64,000 nucleotides of DNA from assembly GCA_019359095.1 (NCBI GenBank), contig JAHHHZ010000025.1:1-64000 (forward strand). The letters run 5' to 3'. This document shows positions 43,148 to 51,835 of this stretch, one piece after another. The DNA is from Pleurocapsa minor HA4230-MV1. GTDB taxonomy: Bacteria; Cyanobacteriota; Cyanobacteriia; Cyanobacteriales; Xenococcaceae. How positions within the stretch are numbered: position 1 is the stretch's first letter; each line of letters starts with the position of its first letter. A program made the translations under genes and the position numbers. The notes beneath the pieces were generated by a model. It ran no database searches, was not told the origin of the DNA, and saw nothing but the letters and a program-made list of their open reading frames with translations.

Positions 43148-44659
43148 TTAAAACTCCAGTCGCTGATATTCAGCAACGGAGGCTGATGCAGGTCTGGCTC
43201 TTTGCCTAGCCCAATCTCTTAGGGCTGTTACCTGTTCAGTCATTGTCCGAGACAAAGGCAAGGTAGCTTTAATCGCAGCGATTATATCAAGCTGCGTAAA
43301 CTCCCTGTCTTGAGCAAAAGCATCATACATTGCCGCGATGATCGCCTGCTCAATCTCTGCCCCAGAAAAACCATCGGAAACTTTGGTTAACTGTTCTAAA
43401 TCGAAGCGATTGATTTCAGAACGTCTTTTGCCCAAATGAATCCTAAAAATATCTTCTCTCTCTGCGGAACTAGGTAAGTCCACAAAGAATATTTCATCAA
43501 ATCTACCTTTACGGAGAAACTCGCCTGGCAATCTTTCAACTCTATTCGCCGTTGCCATGACAAACACAGGGGATTTTTTCTCTTGCATCCAGGTGAGAAA
43601 AGAACCAAATATACGACCCGATGTTCCACCATCAGAATCACCAGAACCTCCTCCCCCAGCAAAAGCCTTGTCTAGTTCATCGATGAACAGAATTACAGGA
43701 GAAATAGATTCAGCAGTTTTTAAGGCACTACGTAAATTTGCTTCTGAACGTCCGACGGTAGAACCATCATAGACGCGACCCATATCTAAACGCAGTAAGG
43801 GTAAACCCCAAAGGCGAGAGGTCGTTTTGGCAATCAAAGATTTACCGCACCCAGGAACACCTAAAATCAACATTCCCTTGGGTTGAGGAAGACCATATTC
43901 TCTAGCTCTCTCGGTGAAAGCATTAGAACGCTGTTTTAGCCAGCCTTTTAATTCCTCTAAGCCACCAACTGAATTAAGAGTTTCATCTTCTTCAATGTAC
44001 TCTAAAATTCCATTACGACGAATTAACTGCTTTTTCTCCGAAAGGACAATTTCAACTTCGCTCTCCGTCAGCTTACCAGCCTTAACCTGAGCTTTACGAT
44101 AAACTTTTTCAGCCTCATCCTTGGTTAAACCAAGGGCAGCTTTGAGTAATTTCTCTCTCGTCTCAGTATCTAGGCGATTTCCTCTACTCTTAGCTAGCCG
44201 TTCGGAAAGAACCTGATTTAGTTCGCTTAAGTTAGGTAGAGGGTAATCTAGGACCACAACTTCTTTCTCAAGCTCAATTGGTACAGTCTGTAGAGGAGAC
44301 ATCAAAATGATTACTTTGTCAGTGCCTTTAAATGATGCGATCGCATCACGCAGCCATCTAACTATCACGGGCCCATCAAGAAAAGGATGAAGATCTTTGA
44401 AGATGTAGATACCACCTCCTTTCTGTCTAATAGTCCATTCAATCGCAGCTTCGGGCGACACTGTATTGTGCTGTGTTGCTTGAGTAGTCTGACCGTATTC
44501 AATCATTCCTCTGGTAACAGTCCAAACGAATACTTGCTTGTACTCAGCATTGTCTTTGGCAATTTTAGCGATCGCCTGCTCTGCCCGTTCTTCTTCTGGT
44601 GTAATCAGATAAATTAACGGATATTGAGCTTGGACTAGAATATTTAGTTCTTCTTTCAT
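43148..44659 (-). CDS. ycf46: Ycf46-type AAA ATPase
   Basis: A 503-residue AAA protein. The first 210 residues are a Ycf46-specific region (QAQYPLIYLITPEEERAEQA; LSERLAKSRGNRLD). The AAA module follows at about 250-480: Walker A GVPGCGKSLIAK, Walker B VILFIDELDKAF, the sensor and arginine-finger region FLRKGRFDEIFFVDLPS. It is linked in Synechocystis to inorganic carbon response, as I recall; the biochemical target is unknown. The RHH gene sits 65 bases upstream on the same strand and ycf35 downstream, so they form one operon. Confidence 0.92.
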   Translation of the reverse strand: MKEELNILVQAQYPLIYLITPEEERAEQAIAKIAKDNAEYKQVFVWTVTRGMIEYGQTTQATQHNTVSPEAAIEWTIRQKGGGIYIFKDLHPFLDGPVIVRWLRDAIASFKGTDKVIILMSPLQTVPIELEKEVVVLDYPLPNLSELNQVLSERLAKSRGNRLDTETREKLLKAALGLTKDEAEKVYRKAQVKAGKLTESEVEIVLSEKKQLIRRNGILEYIEEDETLNSVGGLEELKGWLKQRSNAFTERAREYGLPQPKGMLILGVPGCGKSLIAKTTSRLWGLPLLRLDMGRVYDGSTVGRSEANLRSALKTAESISPVILFIDELDKAFAGGGGSGDSDGGTSGRIFGSFLTWMQEKKSPVFVMATANRVERLPGEFLRKGRFDEIFFVDLPSSAEREDIFRIHLGKRRSEINRFDLEQLTKVSDGFSGAEIEQAIIAAMYDAFAQDREFTQLDIIAAIKATLPLSRTMTEQVTALRDWARQRARPASASVAEYQRLEF

Positions 44660-44724
44660 GATATCGACCCCACTAAACCCCTTGCTCGCTAAAGTTTTAA
44701 CCTGCTTCTAAACCTATTTTGAAC

Positions 44725-45075
44725 CTATAAGCAGGAAACTAGTTCCTCTTCGTTAGGCTTCTCCGAACTCGACCCTTGATTAGTAACTTCTAACGGAATA
44801 CTATCTTCAACTGTAACTGTTCGGTTACTGAGAGAAACCATTTCGCCATCTCGCATTACTATCGGTGAATCACAATCAGGACACATATGGATCTGATGAG
44901 TTTGACCGTGAACGGATGATCTAATTTCGTCTACTTTGTCAGGAAACTGCATATAAAAAGCGATCGCTTTTTCTACTAATGCTGACATGGATTCAATATC
45001 TACCGCGGCTTTAATCTTTAGCTTACGATGCAGCTCTGGAGGTATATATAAAGTTATCTTTTGCTTAGTTTGCAT
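44725..45075 (-). CDS. ribbon-helix-helix protein with a Cys-pair tail, first gene of ycf46-ycf35 operon
   Basis: The 116-residue protein begins with a RHH/CopG-like domain (QKITLYIPPELHRKLKIKAA then ESMSALVEKAIAFY, residues about 5-45). The middle has MCPDCDSP, a half zinc ribbon (Cys-x2-Cys), and the end is acidic and Ser/Glu-rich. It is probably a DNA-binding regulator of the operon it opens; a perfect TACCCGGGTA palindrome lies 20 bases before its start. A role as an antitoxin is also possible, but no toxin is adjacent. Start ATG 45075. Confidence 0.75.
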   Translation of the reverse strand: MQTKQKITLYIPPELHRKLKIKAAVDIESMSALVEKAIAFYMQFPDKVDEIRSSVHGQTHQIHMCPDCDSPIVMRDGEMVSLSNRTVTVEDSIPLEVTNQGSSSEKPNEEELVSCL

Positions 45076-45094
45076 ATCACTTAAGTTTAATAAT

Positions 45095-45104
45095 TACCCG
45101 GGTA
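45095..45104. promoter_or_regulatory. palindrome TACCCGGGTA upstream of the RHH operon
   Basis: A perfect 10-bp palindrome embedded in AT-rich DNA 20 bases upstream of the RHH start. RHH dimers bind short palindromes or paired repeats at their own promoters, so this is a candidate autoregulatory operator. It is the only GC-rich string in the surrounding 80 bases. Confidence 0.5.
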
Positions 45105-45135
45105 TATAAATCAATTTACCTAGCCTAACTATTTC

Positions 45136-45161
45136 TGTCAAGACAGTATGCTGTTTTGACG
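45136..45161. promoter_or_regulatory. imperfect inverted repeat TGTCAAGACAG / CTGTTTTGACG
   Basis: Eleven-base arms, nine of eleven complementary, around TATG. It lies about 60 bases upstream of the RHH start and about 50 bases beyond the dacB stop. It may be a second operator or a hairpin at the dacB 3' end; no T-run accompanies it. Confidence 0.4.
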
Positions 45162-45209
45162 TCATTATTGTAATATTACTTTACAAAGTAGTTAATCGGG
45201 ATGTTCAAT

Positions 45210-46085
45210 TTACTGGCAAGTGGTTAGTTTACTTAACTGTAAAACAATATCATCGATGCCTTGAACTATAGGATCGCTGGGTTGATCGATCGGTTGGTTA
45301 GTAATAATACTAAAGACCAAAGTTCCGTATTGAGGATGATCTAGATAGCCAGATAGAGCCTTAACTCCTCGAAGAGTTCCTGTTTTAGCTCGTACAGTTC
45401 CTTGAGCAGTGGTCTGTTGCAAGCGATTTTTCAGAGTGCCACTAATTCCCGCCACAGGAAGTGAAGCCAAGAAAACCTCATGACCTCGCCCATGATACAT
45501 GGCTCTGAGGGTAGCAACCAAAGTTCGGGGAGTTGCCAAATTATGGTGAGACAAACCAGAGCCGTCTTTCAGCCGATAGCCGTTAGTATCAACACCTAAA
45601 CTTGTTAAGGCTTGCTGAACCGATTGAGAACCACCCAAGTAGCTCAATAAGGTATTAGCATAAGCGTTATCGCTGTTGAGGTTGGTTACTTTGATCCAAT
45701 CGCCAATTGATGTCGAATTAATTTGATTGTCGGGATTAAATGCTTGTAAGGCTGCGGCGGTGACTAAAAGCTTCATATTAGAAGCAGGAACCATGTAAGA
45801 ATCTGGGTTAAGGCTGTAAATATTTGTCCCCCCCAGAGATTGCACCAAAATAGCCCATTTGCCTTGATTTAGTTCTGGGCGATCAATAGTATTATTAATT
45901 GCCGTCGTAATATTACTAGAGCAAATACCTGAATTGTTTTCTGAAGAAGGCGGAGGAAGTTTGATTGAATCTAAACTATCGTCAAAACTAATTGCTGTAT
46001 TGGCACTAGCGACCGAAAGAGAAAAAGGACTAATTAGAGTAATGCAGGCAGCAGCCAATGAAAGATAGTGTGTGAGATAGCGCAT
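45210..46085 (-). CDS. dacB: D-alanyl-D-alanine carboxypeptidase/endopeptidase (PBP4, S13), short form
   Basis: A peptidase of the S13 PBP4 family that trims or cleaves peptidoglycan peptides in the periplasm. From ATG 46085 it has 291 residues (TTG 46097 would add four). A signal peptide (about 3-27, LSLAAACITLISPFSLSVAS) is followed by SxxK in PASNMKLLVTAAAL (about residue 102), SxN in NLNSDNAYANTLL and KTG in VRAKTGTLRGVKAL. Normal PBP4 proteins have about 450-480 residues because a large domain lies between SxxK and SxN. Here that insert is almost gone (about 45 residues), so this is a compact version or a reduced allele. All catalytic motifs remain. Confidence 0.85.
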   Translation of the reverse strand: MRYLTHYLSLAAACITLISPFSLSVASANTAISFDDSLDSIKLPPPSSENNSGICSSNITTAINNTIDRPELNQGKWAILVQSLGGTNIYSLNPDSYMVPASNMKLLVTAAALQAFNPDNQINSTSIGDWIKVTNLNSDNAYANTLLSYLGGSQSVQQALTSLGVDTNGYRLKDGSGLSHHNLATPRTLVATLRAMYHGRGHEVFLASLPVAGISGTLKNRLQQTTAQGTVRAKTGTLRGVKALSGYLDHPQYGTLVFSIITNQPIDQPSDPIVQGIDDIVLQLSKLTTCQ

Positions 46086-46456
46086 GAATTTAGTCAAATT
46101 GGAAGTTAAAACTGTTTAGATTGCTTAATTAAGAGCAGATAGAGTAATTGAAGAGAAAAAAGCTCGACGCAACCCAAATTTGTCAAAAAAAACCCTAGTA
46201 AAACGCGACGTATACTAGGGTTAATCACGCATCATTAATTCTTTAGCGTTGTTCAAGATAAACTTGATATTAGCTTCAAATTATCTTTATTTCGTCATTA
46301 ATCAAATCTAAGGAACTGTCATGATGCTTTGAGGAGTAAATTGAGGGTTTTAATCGACAAATATTCTATTTAGCCACAGTTTTAATCGATCTTTTTTAGA
46401 TTTGTCAAGTAAGAAAAGATTTTCATTTGATGTTAGTTCAGACGCTAATTAATCTC
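46086..46456. other. 371-base gap between dacB and the oligoendopeptidase gene
   Basis: It contains the dacB promoter region, the terminator of the upstream peptidase gene, and AT-rich sequence otherwise. Nothing else seen. Confidence 0.45.
46185..46222 (-). terminator. intrinsic terminator of the oligoendopeptidase gene
   Basis: On the minus strand AACCCTAGTA pairs perfectly with TACTAGGGTT across a 12-base loop, followed by eight T. It is 235 bases beyond the peptidase stop, so that mRNA has a long 3' untranslated region, or the hairpin ends an unseen transcript. Confidence 0.85.
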
Positions 46457-48148
46457 CTACAAATTCAGAAACTGTTGAGCTTTGGTAATTACATTTGCTA
46501 AAGAGCCAGGTTGAAAGGGAGAAACTAGATTAGCTGAACTAGTTAAACTTTGAAAAGGTGCTTGGCCACCACGCTGACATAAGGCAATGTATTCGGTTAA
46601 AGCGCCTGTAAAATCAGATTCAGCCTTGACCCAAAACTGCATTGCACAGCACAAAGCCAAAGTGTAGTCGATATAGTAGAAGGGAGAGCAGTAAATATGT
46701 TGTTTCTCTTGCCACAAACCGCCTTGTGCAGGATATTCAAGGTCTTCATACTGTCGCCAGGGGAGGTAACGAGCTTCCATTTGCTGCCACATTTGGTTTC
46801 TTTCCTGTGGTGTAGCTTCAGGGTGAGCATAAACCAGATGTTGAAAATGATCTACTGCGCAACCATAGGGTAAAAACAGAATTGATTGTGCCAAATGAAT
46901 TTCGCGAAAACGATCGGCATCATCACCAAAAAACTGCTCCATTTGTGACCAGGTAAGGAATTCCAAACTCATCGAATGAATTTCACAGGATTCTAAAGTT
47001 GGCCAGAGATAGTCAATTAAAGGTAGATTACGGCTTTGCCAAGCCTGAAAAGCATGACCCATTTCGTGAGTAAATACTTCGACATCACCTTGTGTCTGGT
47101 TAAAGTTGGCAAAGATATAGGGTACGCCTGTGGTGGGAAAGCTAGTACAAAAACCACCGCCAGCTTTGCCTGGACGAGTTTTAAGATCCATAAAATTCCC
47201 TGCAACCATCATGGCAAAGAAACTACCTAATTCTGGGTGCAGGTTATCAAACATCTTTTGCGCCTGTTGGAGCATCCAGTCATGATCTCCTTGGGGTTTG
47301 GGGTTTCCTTGGAGGTCAAATACAGCCTCATCCCAATACATGACCCATTCCAAATGAAGTTTTTGCGCTTTTTGGTCAATGATTTTTTGTGCTAGAGGGA
47401 CAACTTTTGCCACAACTTCATCACGGTAGCTGGCTACGTCGGCTTCTGTGTAGTCAATCCGCTGCATACGTTTATATCCCAGACCAGTATAGTTATCGTA
47501 GCCCAATTTCTGAGCCATTTGGTGACGTAGTTTGACTAGTCGATCGTAGATGCTGTCTAGTTGGGTTTGATGTTGCTTAAAGAACTGCCAGCGTACTTTT
47601 TCCGCTTCATATCGGGTTTGGCGATCGCTATCTTGAGTATATTTACGAATTCCTGAAAGATTAAGCGTTTCTCCTCTAAACTCGATTTCAGCACTGGCTA
47701 ATAATTGGACGTATTGATTAACTAGCTTAGATTCTTGGACTAGATCATCTTCTATAGCTGGTTCAAAGGTGGTCACGTCTGCCGACCAAAGACTAAAAGC
47801 TTGTTGACCCAAGATAGATTCTAATTGTGGCCGATCTTGACTGTTTAACAGCCTGCGTTTCATAGCAACTTCCAGGGCGGTTAATTTCGGCCTTAGTTCG
47901 TCACTATATTCCTGTGCTTGTTTGTATTCCTCATTAGTTGTATCTTGACTGAAGTTGAGGGAAGTCATTGCACTCCAAGTATCTAAGCGACGGCGCAAAT
48001 CTTCCCACTGCTGTAGAGCTTGTTCTCGATCTAACCTGGTTTGAGCTTGATCTAATGCGGTGTTAATTGCTCGATACTCTGCTGTAACTTGCTCAATAGT
48101 GGGGGTTTCTACTTGGATCTCGGCAAAGTTAATTTTGGTCTGACTCAT
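46457..48148 (-). CDS. M3 family oligoendopeptidase F-like
   Basis: A 563-residue zinc metallopeptidase, cytoplasmic, cleaving oligopeptides. The active-site HExxH lies in VFTHEMGHAFQAWQS (about residue 375). A third ligand Glu is in the LESCEIHSMSLEFLT segment about 25 residues later. An N-terminal helical region (QALQQWEDLRRRLDTWSAMT) and the M3 core (KLGYDNYTGLGYKRMQRIDY) match the oligoendopeptidase F group. Start ATG 48148. No operon partners. Confidence 0.9.
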   Translation of the reverse strand: MSQTKINFAEIQVETPTIEQVTAEYRAINTALDQAQTRLDREQALQQWEDLRRRLDTWSAMTSLNFSQDTTNEEYKQAQEYSDELRPKLTALEVAMKRRLLNSQDRPQLESILGQQAFSLWSADVTTFEPAIEDDLVQESKLVNQYVQLLASAEIEFRGETLNLSGIRKYTQDSDRQTRYEAEKVRWQFFKQHQTQLDSIYDRLVKLRHQMAQKLGYDNYTGLGYKRMQRIDYTEADVASYRDEVVAKVVPLAQKIIDQKAQKLHLEWVMYWDEAVFDLQGNPKPQGDHDWMLQQAQKMFDNLHPELGSFFAMMVAGNFMDLKTRPGKAGGGFCTSFPTTGVPYIFANFNQTQGDVEVFTHEMGHAFQAWQSRNLPLIDYLWPTLESCEIHSMSLEFLTWSQMEQFFGDDADRFREIHLAQSILFLPYGCAVDHFQHLVYAHPEATPQERNQMWQQMEARYLPWRQYEDLEYPAQGGLWQEKQHIYCSPFYYIDYTLALCCAMQFWVKAESDFTGALTEYIALCQRGGQAPFQSLTSSANLVSPFQPGSLANVITKAQQFLNL

Positions 48149-48229
48149 GACTAAGAGAAATAGCTACATCTAAAATTTTAGCGAAGTTAGAGATTTGGCA
48201 GTTGTGACTTAGTTATGATGAGATAAAAC

Positions 48230-48904
48230 ATGAATCGACCGTCACCAATAAGCGATCGCTCTCAATTAGTATTAGATAGATCCCCAAGCTTTATTCAAAG
48301 CATTGAGCAGTTAACTAAACGCGATCGCGATTTGGCTAAAATTATCGATAACTATGGATATCCCGCTCAGTGGTTAAGAGAACCAGGATTTGCCACTTTA
48401 ATCAGGATTATTTTAGAGCAGCAGGTTTCTTATGCTTCGGCTCAAGCCACTTTTAAACGTCTTAACCATGCAGTAGATTATTTAAGTCCTGAAAGCTTTT
48501 TAACTTTAGATGATCTGCAACTCAAAAGCATTGGGTTTAGTCGGCAGAAAACTAACTATGGTCGTATCTTAGCTCAAGCAGTAGTCGATCGCACTTTGGA
48601 TTTGACCAGTTTAGAAACATTAGCTGATGGAGAAATTAGACAAAAGTTAACGGCGATTAAAGGTATTGGTAACTGGACGGTAGATATTTACCTAATGATG
48701 GCTCTACAGCGCCAGGATGTATTCCCCAGTAGAGATTTAGCCGTGGCGATCGCCGTTAAAGAAATAAAAGATCTCCCTAATCGTCCGCCAGTAGCCGAAT
48801 TAGAAATCATTGCAGAAACTTGGAAACCCTATCGAGCGATCGCTACTAAAATTCTCTGGCACTATTATTTAAATCGTAAATCTAGTAAAAAATTATATAA
48901 ATAA
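48230..48904 (+). CDS. AlkA-like DNA-3-methyladenine glycosylase
   Basis: A 224-residue HhH-GPD glycosylase that removes alkylated bases. The helix-hairpin-helix is LTAIKGIGNWTVDIYL (about residues 142-157), followed by the catalytic Asp in FPSRDLAVAIAV. LREPGFATLIRIILEQQVSY at about residues 50-70 matches the substrate-pocket helix of this group. It lacks the N-terminal domain of E. coli AlkA, as is normal in the short form. Start ATG 48230; the next small gene follows by 28 bases. Confidence 0.88.
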   Translation: MNRPSPISDRSQLVLDRSPSFIQSIEQLTKRDRDLAKIIDNYGYPAQWLREPGFATLIRIILEQQVSYASAQATFKRLNHAVDYLSPESFLTLDDLQLKSIGFSRQKTNYGRILAQAVVDRTLDLTSLETLADGEIRQKLTAIKGIGNWTVDIYLMMALQRQDVFPSRDLAVAIAVKEIKDLPNRPPVAELEIIAETWKPYRAIATKILWHYYLNRKSSKKLYK

Positions 48905-48931
48905 TATTTAGGAGAGGCGAAATAAAGAGCG

Positions 48932-49174
48932 ATGAAAATCGACTTAGAAATATTAAATAAACTTAATAAAATAACTGAAGATATTGGAGTAATTAAAACA
49001 GATGTAGCAGTGATTAAAGCAAGGCTTGATGGTCAGCAGAAAGCTATTGATAAGATTCCTGATTTAGCACAGAAGGTAGGCGAATTAAAGAATTGGAGGC
49101 AAATAGCAATAATTATTATTACGGGGACAGCTAGTACTGTTTTTGGCTGGATTTTAAAAAGTGGAAGGATGTAA
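48932..49174 (+). CDS. small coiled-coil protein with a C-terminal membrane anchor
   Basis: An 80-residue protein with a helical N-terminal half (ILNKLNKITEDIGVIKTDVA, about residues 7-52) and one C-terminal hydrophobic helix (QIAIIIITGTASTVFGWIL, about 56-74). I recall similar short proteins, tail-anchored with heptad patterns, in cyanobacteria but no function. It follows the glycosylase gene by 28 bases after GGAGAGG, so co-transcription is likely. Confidence 0.6.
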   Translation: MKIDLEILNKLNKITEDIGVIKTDVAVIKARLDGQQKAIDKIPDLAQKVGELKNWRQIAIIIITGTASTVFGWILKSGRM

Positions 49175-49290
49175 AGAATCGCTTTTTAAAGCAAAATTTA
49201 TGAAAAGCCCAATCTTTTACTCAATTATAATTAATTGAGGTGAAATATCTAATAATTGGAAATAATAGCAAAGTAGCCAAGGTTAAAATC

Positions 49291-49530
49291 ATGACCAATC
49301 AGCTTTTAGAAAGAATTACCCATCATCAAGATATATGTCACGGCAAACCTTGTATTAGAGGACTAAGATATCCTGTTGAATTTATTTTAGAGCTTCTCAG
49401 TTCGGGAATGACAACAGAGGAAATTTTGGCAGATTATGATGATTTGGAAGCGGAAGATATTCAAGCGGTTTTGCTGTTTGCTGCACGATTGAGTCAAGTC
49501 AAAAGTATTCATAAAATTGCTTCATGGTAG
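49291..49530 (+). CDS. DUF433 (VapB-like antitoxin) protein, toxin missing
   Basis: A 79-residue protein from ATG 49291 with the DUF433 signature HHQDICHGKPCIRGLRYPVE then ELLSSGMTTEEILADYDDLE, at residues about 9-48. DUF433 proteins usually precede a DUF5615 PIN-like toxin in a two-gene unit. After its stop there are only about 60 bases before the convergent peptidase end, with no toxin frame. A GTG at 49240 would extend the N-terminus, but the family begins near the ATG. Confidence 0.85.
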   Translation: MTNQLLERITHHQDICHGKPCIRGLRYPVEFILELLSSGMTTEEILADYDDLEAEDIQAVLLFAARLSQVKSIHKIASW

Positions 49531-49588
49531 AGTCGCACCACCTACCCCACCAGCGATCGCCTAAGATATTTTACTTGACAGTTAATGG

Positions 49589-51661
49589 CTACTGTAAATA
49601 TTCCATGCCTAAATTTGCCATGAGAAATCCCCACTTATCCGCAGCTTCTTCAATGACTTTGCTAGTGGGTTTTCCTGCACCATGTCCTGCTTTGGTTTCG
49701 ATCCGAATTAAAACGGGATGATCTCCTTGATGGGCAGCTTGTAAGGCAGCAGCAAACTTAAAACTGTGGGCTGGTACAACGCGATCGTCGTGGTCAGCAG
49801 TGGTAATCAGGGTGGCAGGATAAGCTGTACCTTGTTTAAGATTATGTAGCGGAGAATAGGCATAAAGCGTTTTAAAATCAGCCTCATCGTCAGGAGTACC
49901 GTATTCCGAACACCATGCCCAACCAATCGTAAACTTATGGAAGCGCAGCATATCTAATACACCCACGGCGGGAATTGCTGCTGCAAAAAGATCGGGGCGT
50001 TGAGTCATACATGCACCAACTAATAGACCACCGTTACTGCCTCCAGCGATCGCCAATTTTTCGGTTCTCGTATATTTTTGCTCAATTAACCATTCGGCTG
50101 CTGCGATAAAATCATCAAAGACGTTCTGTTTTTTGTCTTTCATCCCTGCTTGATGCCAGTCTTCGCCGTATTCACCCCCACCCCGCAGATTAGGCACAGC
50201 ATAAATTCCACCCATTTCTAGCCACACGACATTACTGATCGAGAAGCTGGGAGTTAAGGAAATATTAAAACCGCCGTAGGCATAAAGATATGTAGGATTG
50301 TTGCCGTCCAGTTTAATTCCCTTTTTGTGAGTAATAAACATGGGTATTTTCGTACCATCTTTACTCGGATAAAATACCTGTTGGGTTTGATAGGCTTCTG
50401 GATCGAAATCTACTTGGGGTTGACGGAAAAGTTTGCTTTCCCCTGTAGTCAGATCGTAGCGATAGATTGTGGCAGGAGTTGTAAAACTGGTAAAGGTATA
50501 AAAAGTTTCTGTATCGTAACGCTTACCACCAAAACCACCTGCTGAGCCAATCCCAGGTAATTCCACCTCGCGCACAAAAGTCCCATCTAGAGCATAAATT
50601 TTAATTTGCGATCGCGCATCTTTAAGATAGTCGGCGACAAACTGATTATTTAATAATCCAATACCCTCAAGAGTTTCGGGGGCTTCAGGAATAATTTCTT
50701 GCCAATTTGCTTGGTCTGGATTGTCTAAATCAATCGCAATTACCCTGCCACGAGGAGCATTTAAATCTGTCCGCAGCCAAAAAGTATCTCCATCATTGTC
50801 AATGACACTATAGCTGGCGACAAACTCACTAATTAGCTCGACAACTTCACTATCAGGCTGTTCGAGGTTTTTATAAAAGACTAAATTCTTACTATCTGTA
50901 CCCAGCCACACGCTGATAATTAAATACTTGCCATCCTCTGTAACGCTTCCACTGAAACCCCATTCTTTTTGATCGGGACGATGATAAATGAGAATATCTT
51001 CTGCCTGTGGTGTACCTAAACGATGATAATAAAGTTTTTGGTAGTAATTAACATCTTCTAGTTTAGTTTCGGCGTTAGGCTGATCATAACGACTGTAGAA
51101 AAAGCCTTGATTATCTTTAGTCCAAGATGCCCCAGAAAATTTAATCCACTGAAGATGATCGGCGGTATCTTGCCTCGTGGCGATATTTTTAACCCGATAT
51201 TCTACCCAGTCAGATCCAGCCGTGGATAAACCATAAGCCATCCATTGACCATCATCGCTAATGGATAACCCTGATAAAGCTACCGTACCATCGGCCGATA
51301 AGCTATTGGGGTCTAATAATATTTCTCCTTCATCATCTAGAGATTTGAGCGTGTACAAAACACTTTGATTTTGTAAGCCATCATTTTTAAAGTAGAAATA
51401 ACTCTGACCTCGTTTAAACGGGCTACTATATTTCTCATAGTCCCATAGCTGAGTTAAACGCTGCTGTAGTTTATCTCTGGTGGGAATGGTGGCTAGATAG
51501 CTATTAGTCAACTCATTTTGCGCCTGTACCCAAGCTTTAGTAACATCCGAATCAGGATCTTCTAGCCAACGATAAGGATCTTTTACCTCTACCCCATGAT
51601 AATTATCGCTTTGTGCTACTTGATTAGTGCTGGGGTAAATCAAATCACGAGATAATGTCAC
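49589..51661 (-). CDS. prolyl oligopeptidase (S9A)
   Basis: A 690-residue serine peptidase cleaving after proline in short peptides. The N-terminal seven-bladed propeller covers about residues 75-410 and the alpha/beta-hydrolase domain the rest. The nucleophile is in LAIAGGSNGGLLVGACM (about residue 545), the Asp in DHDDRVVPAHSFK and the His in KAGHGAGKPTSK (about residue 665). The N-terminus (DPYRWLEDPDSDVTKAWV) is typical. No signal peptide, so cytoplasmic. Start ATG 51661. Confidence 0.93.
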   Translation of the reverse strand: MTLSRDLIYPSTNQVAQSDNYHGVEVKDPYRWLEDPDSDVTKAWVQAQNELTNSYLATIPTRDKLQQRLTQLWDYEKYSSPFKRGQSYFYFKNDGLQNQSVLYTLKSLDDEGEILLDPNSLSADGTVALSGLSISDDGQWMAYGLSTAGSDWVEYRVKNIATRQDTADHLQWIKFSGASWTKDNQGFFYSRYDQPNAETKLEDVNYYQKLYYHRLGTPQAEDILIYHRPDQKEWGFSGSVTEDGKYLIISVWLGTDSKNLVFYKNLEQPDSEVVELISEFVASYSVIDNDGDTFWLRTDLNAPRGRVIAIDLDNPDQANWQEIIPEAPETLEGIGLLNNQFVADYLKDARSQIKIYALDGTFVREVELPGIGSAGGFGGKRYDTETFYTFTSFTTPATIYRYDLTTGESKLFRQPQVDFDPEAYQTQQVFYPSKDGTKIPMFITHKKGIKLDGNNPTYLYAYGGFNISLTPSFSISNVVWLEMGGIYAVPNLRGGGEYGEDWHQAGMKDKKQNVFDDFIAAAEWLIEQKYTRTEKLAIAGGSNGGLLVGACMTQRPDLFAAAIPAVGVLDMLRFHKFTIGWAWCSEYGTPDDEADFKTLYAYSPLHNLKQGTAYPATLITTADHDDRVVPAHSFKFAAALQAAHQGDHPVLIRIETKAGHGAGKPTSKVIEEAADKWGFLMANLGMEYLQ

Positions 51662-51705
51662 TGTCTCAACTCCAAGATATTTATCTACAGCATAACTGGC
51701 TTCAT

Positions 51706-51820
51706 TAATATCAGGTTCGGATGAACAATTAAATGTTTTAATTTAGGGACTTAGGGATTTAGGGGCTTAGGGACTTAGGGAATCACTCTATTTAAAGTCA
51801 TTATCCATACTTGATCTAAG
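51706..51820. repeat. dispersed repeat, copy A
   Basis: AATATCAGGTTCGGATGAAC then TTAAATGTTTTAATT, an array of four 8-base units (GGGACTTA, GGGATTTA, GGGGCTTA, GGGACTTA, 51745-51776), and TCTATTTAAAGTCATTATCC then ATACTTGATCTAAG. The same order occurs at 54612-54776 in the same orientation, where the middle carries an unrelated insertion. It lies between the peptidase and ribE. Confidence 0.8.
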
Positions 51821-51835
51821 CTATGATTTAAATCA

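Noticed and set aside
46457-48148. A defence or toxin role for the M3 peptidase next to dacB
   Set aside because: Both are ordinary, complete peptidases with separate terminators and no shared operon.
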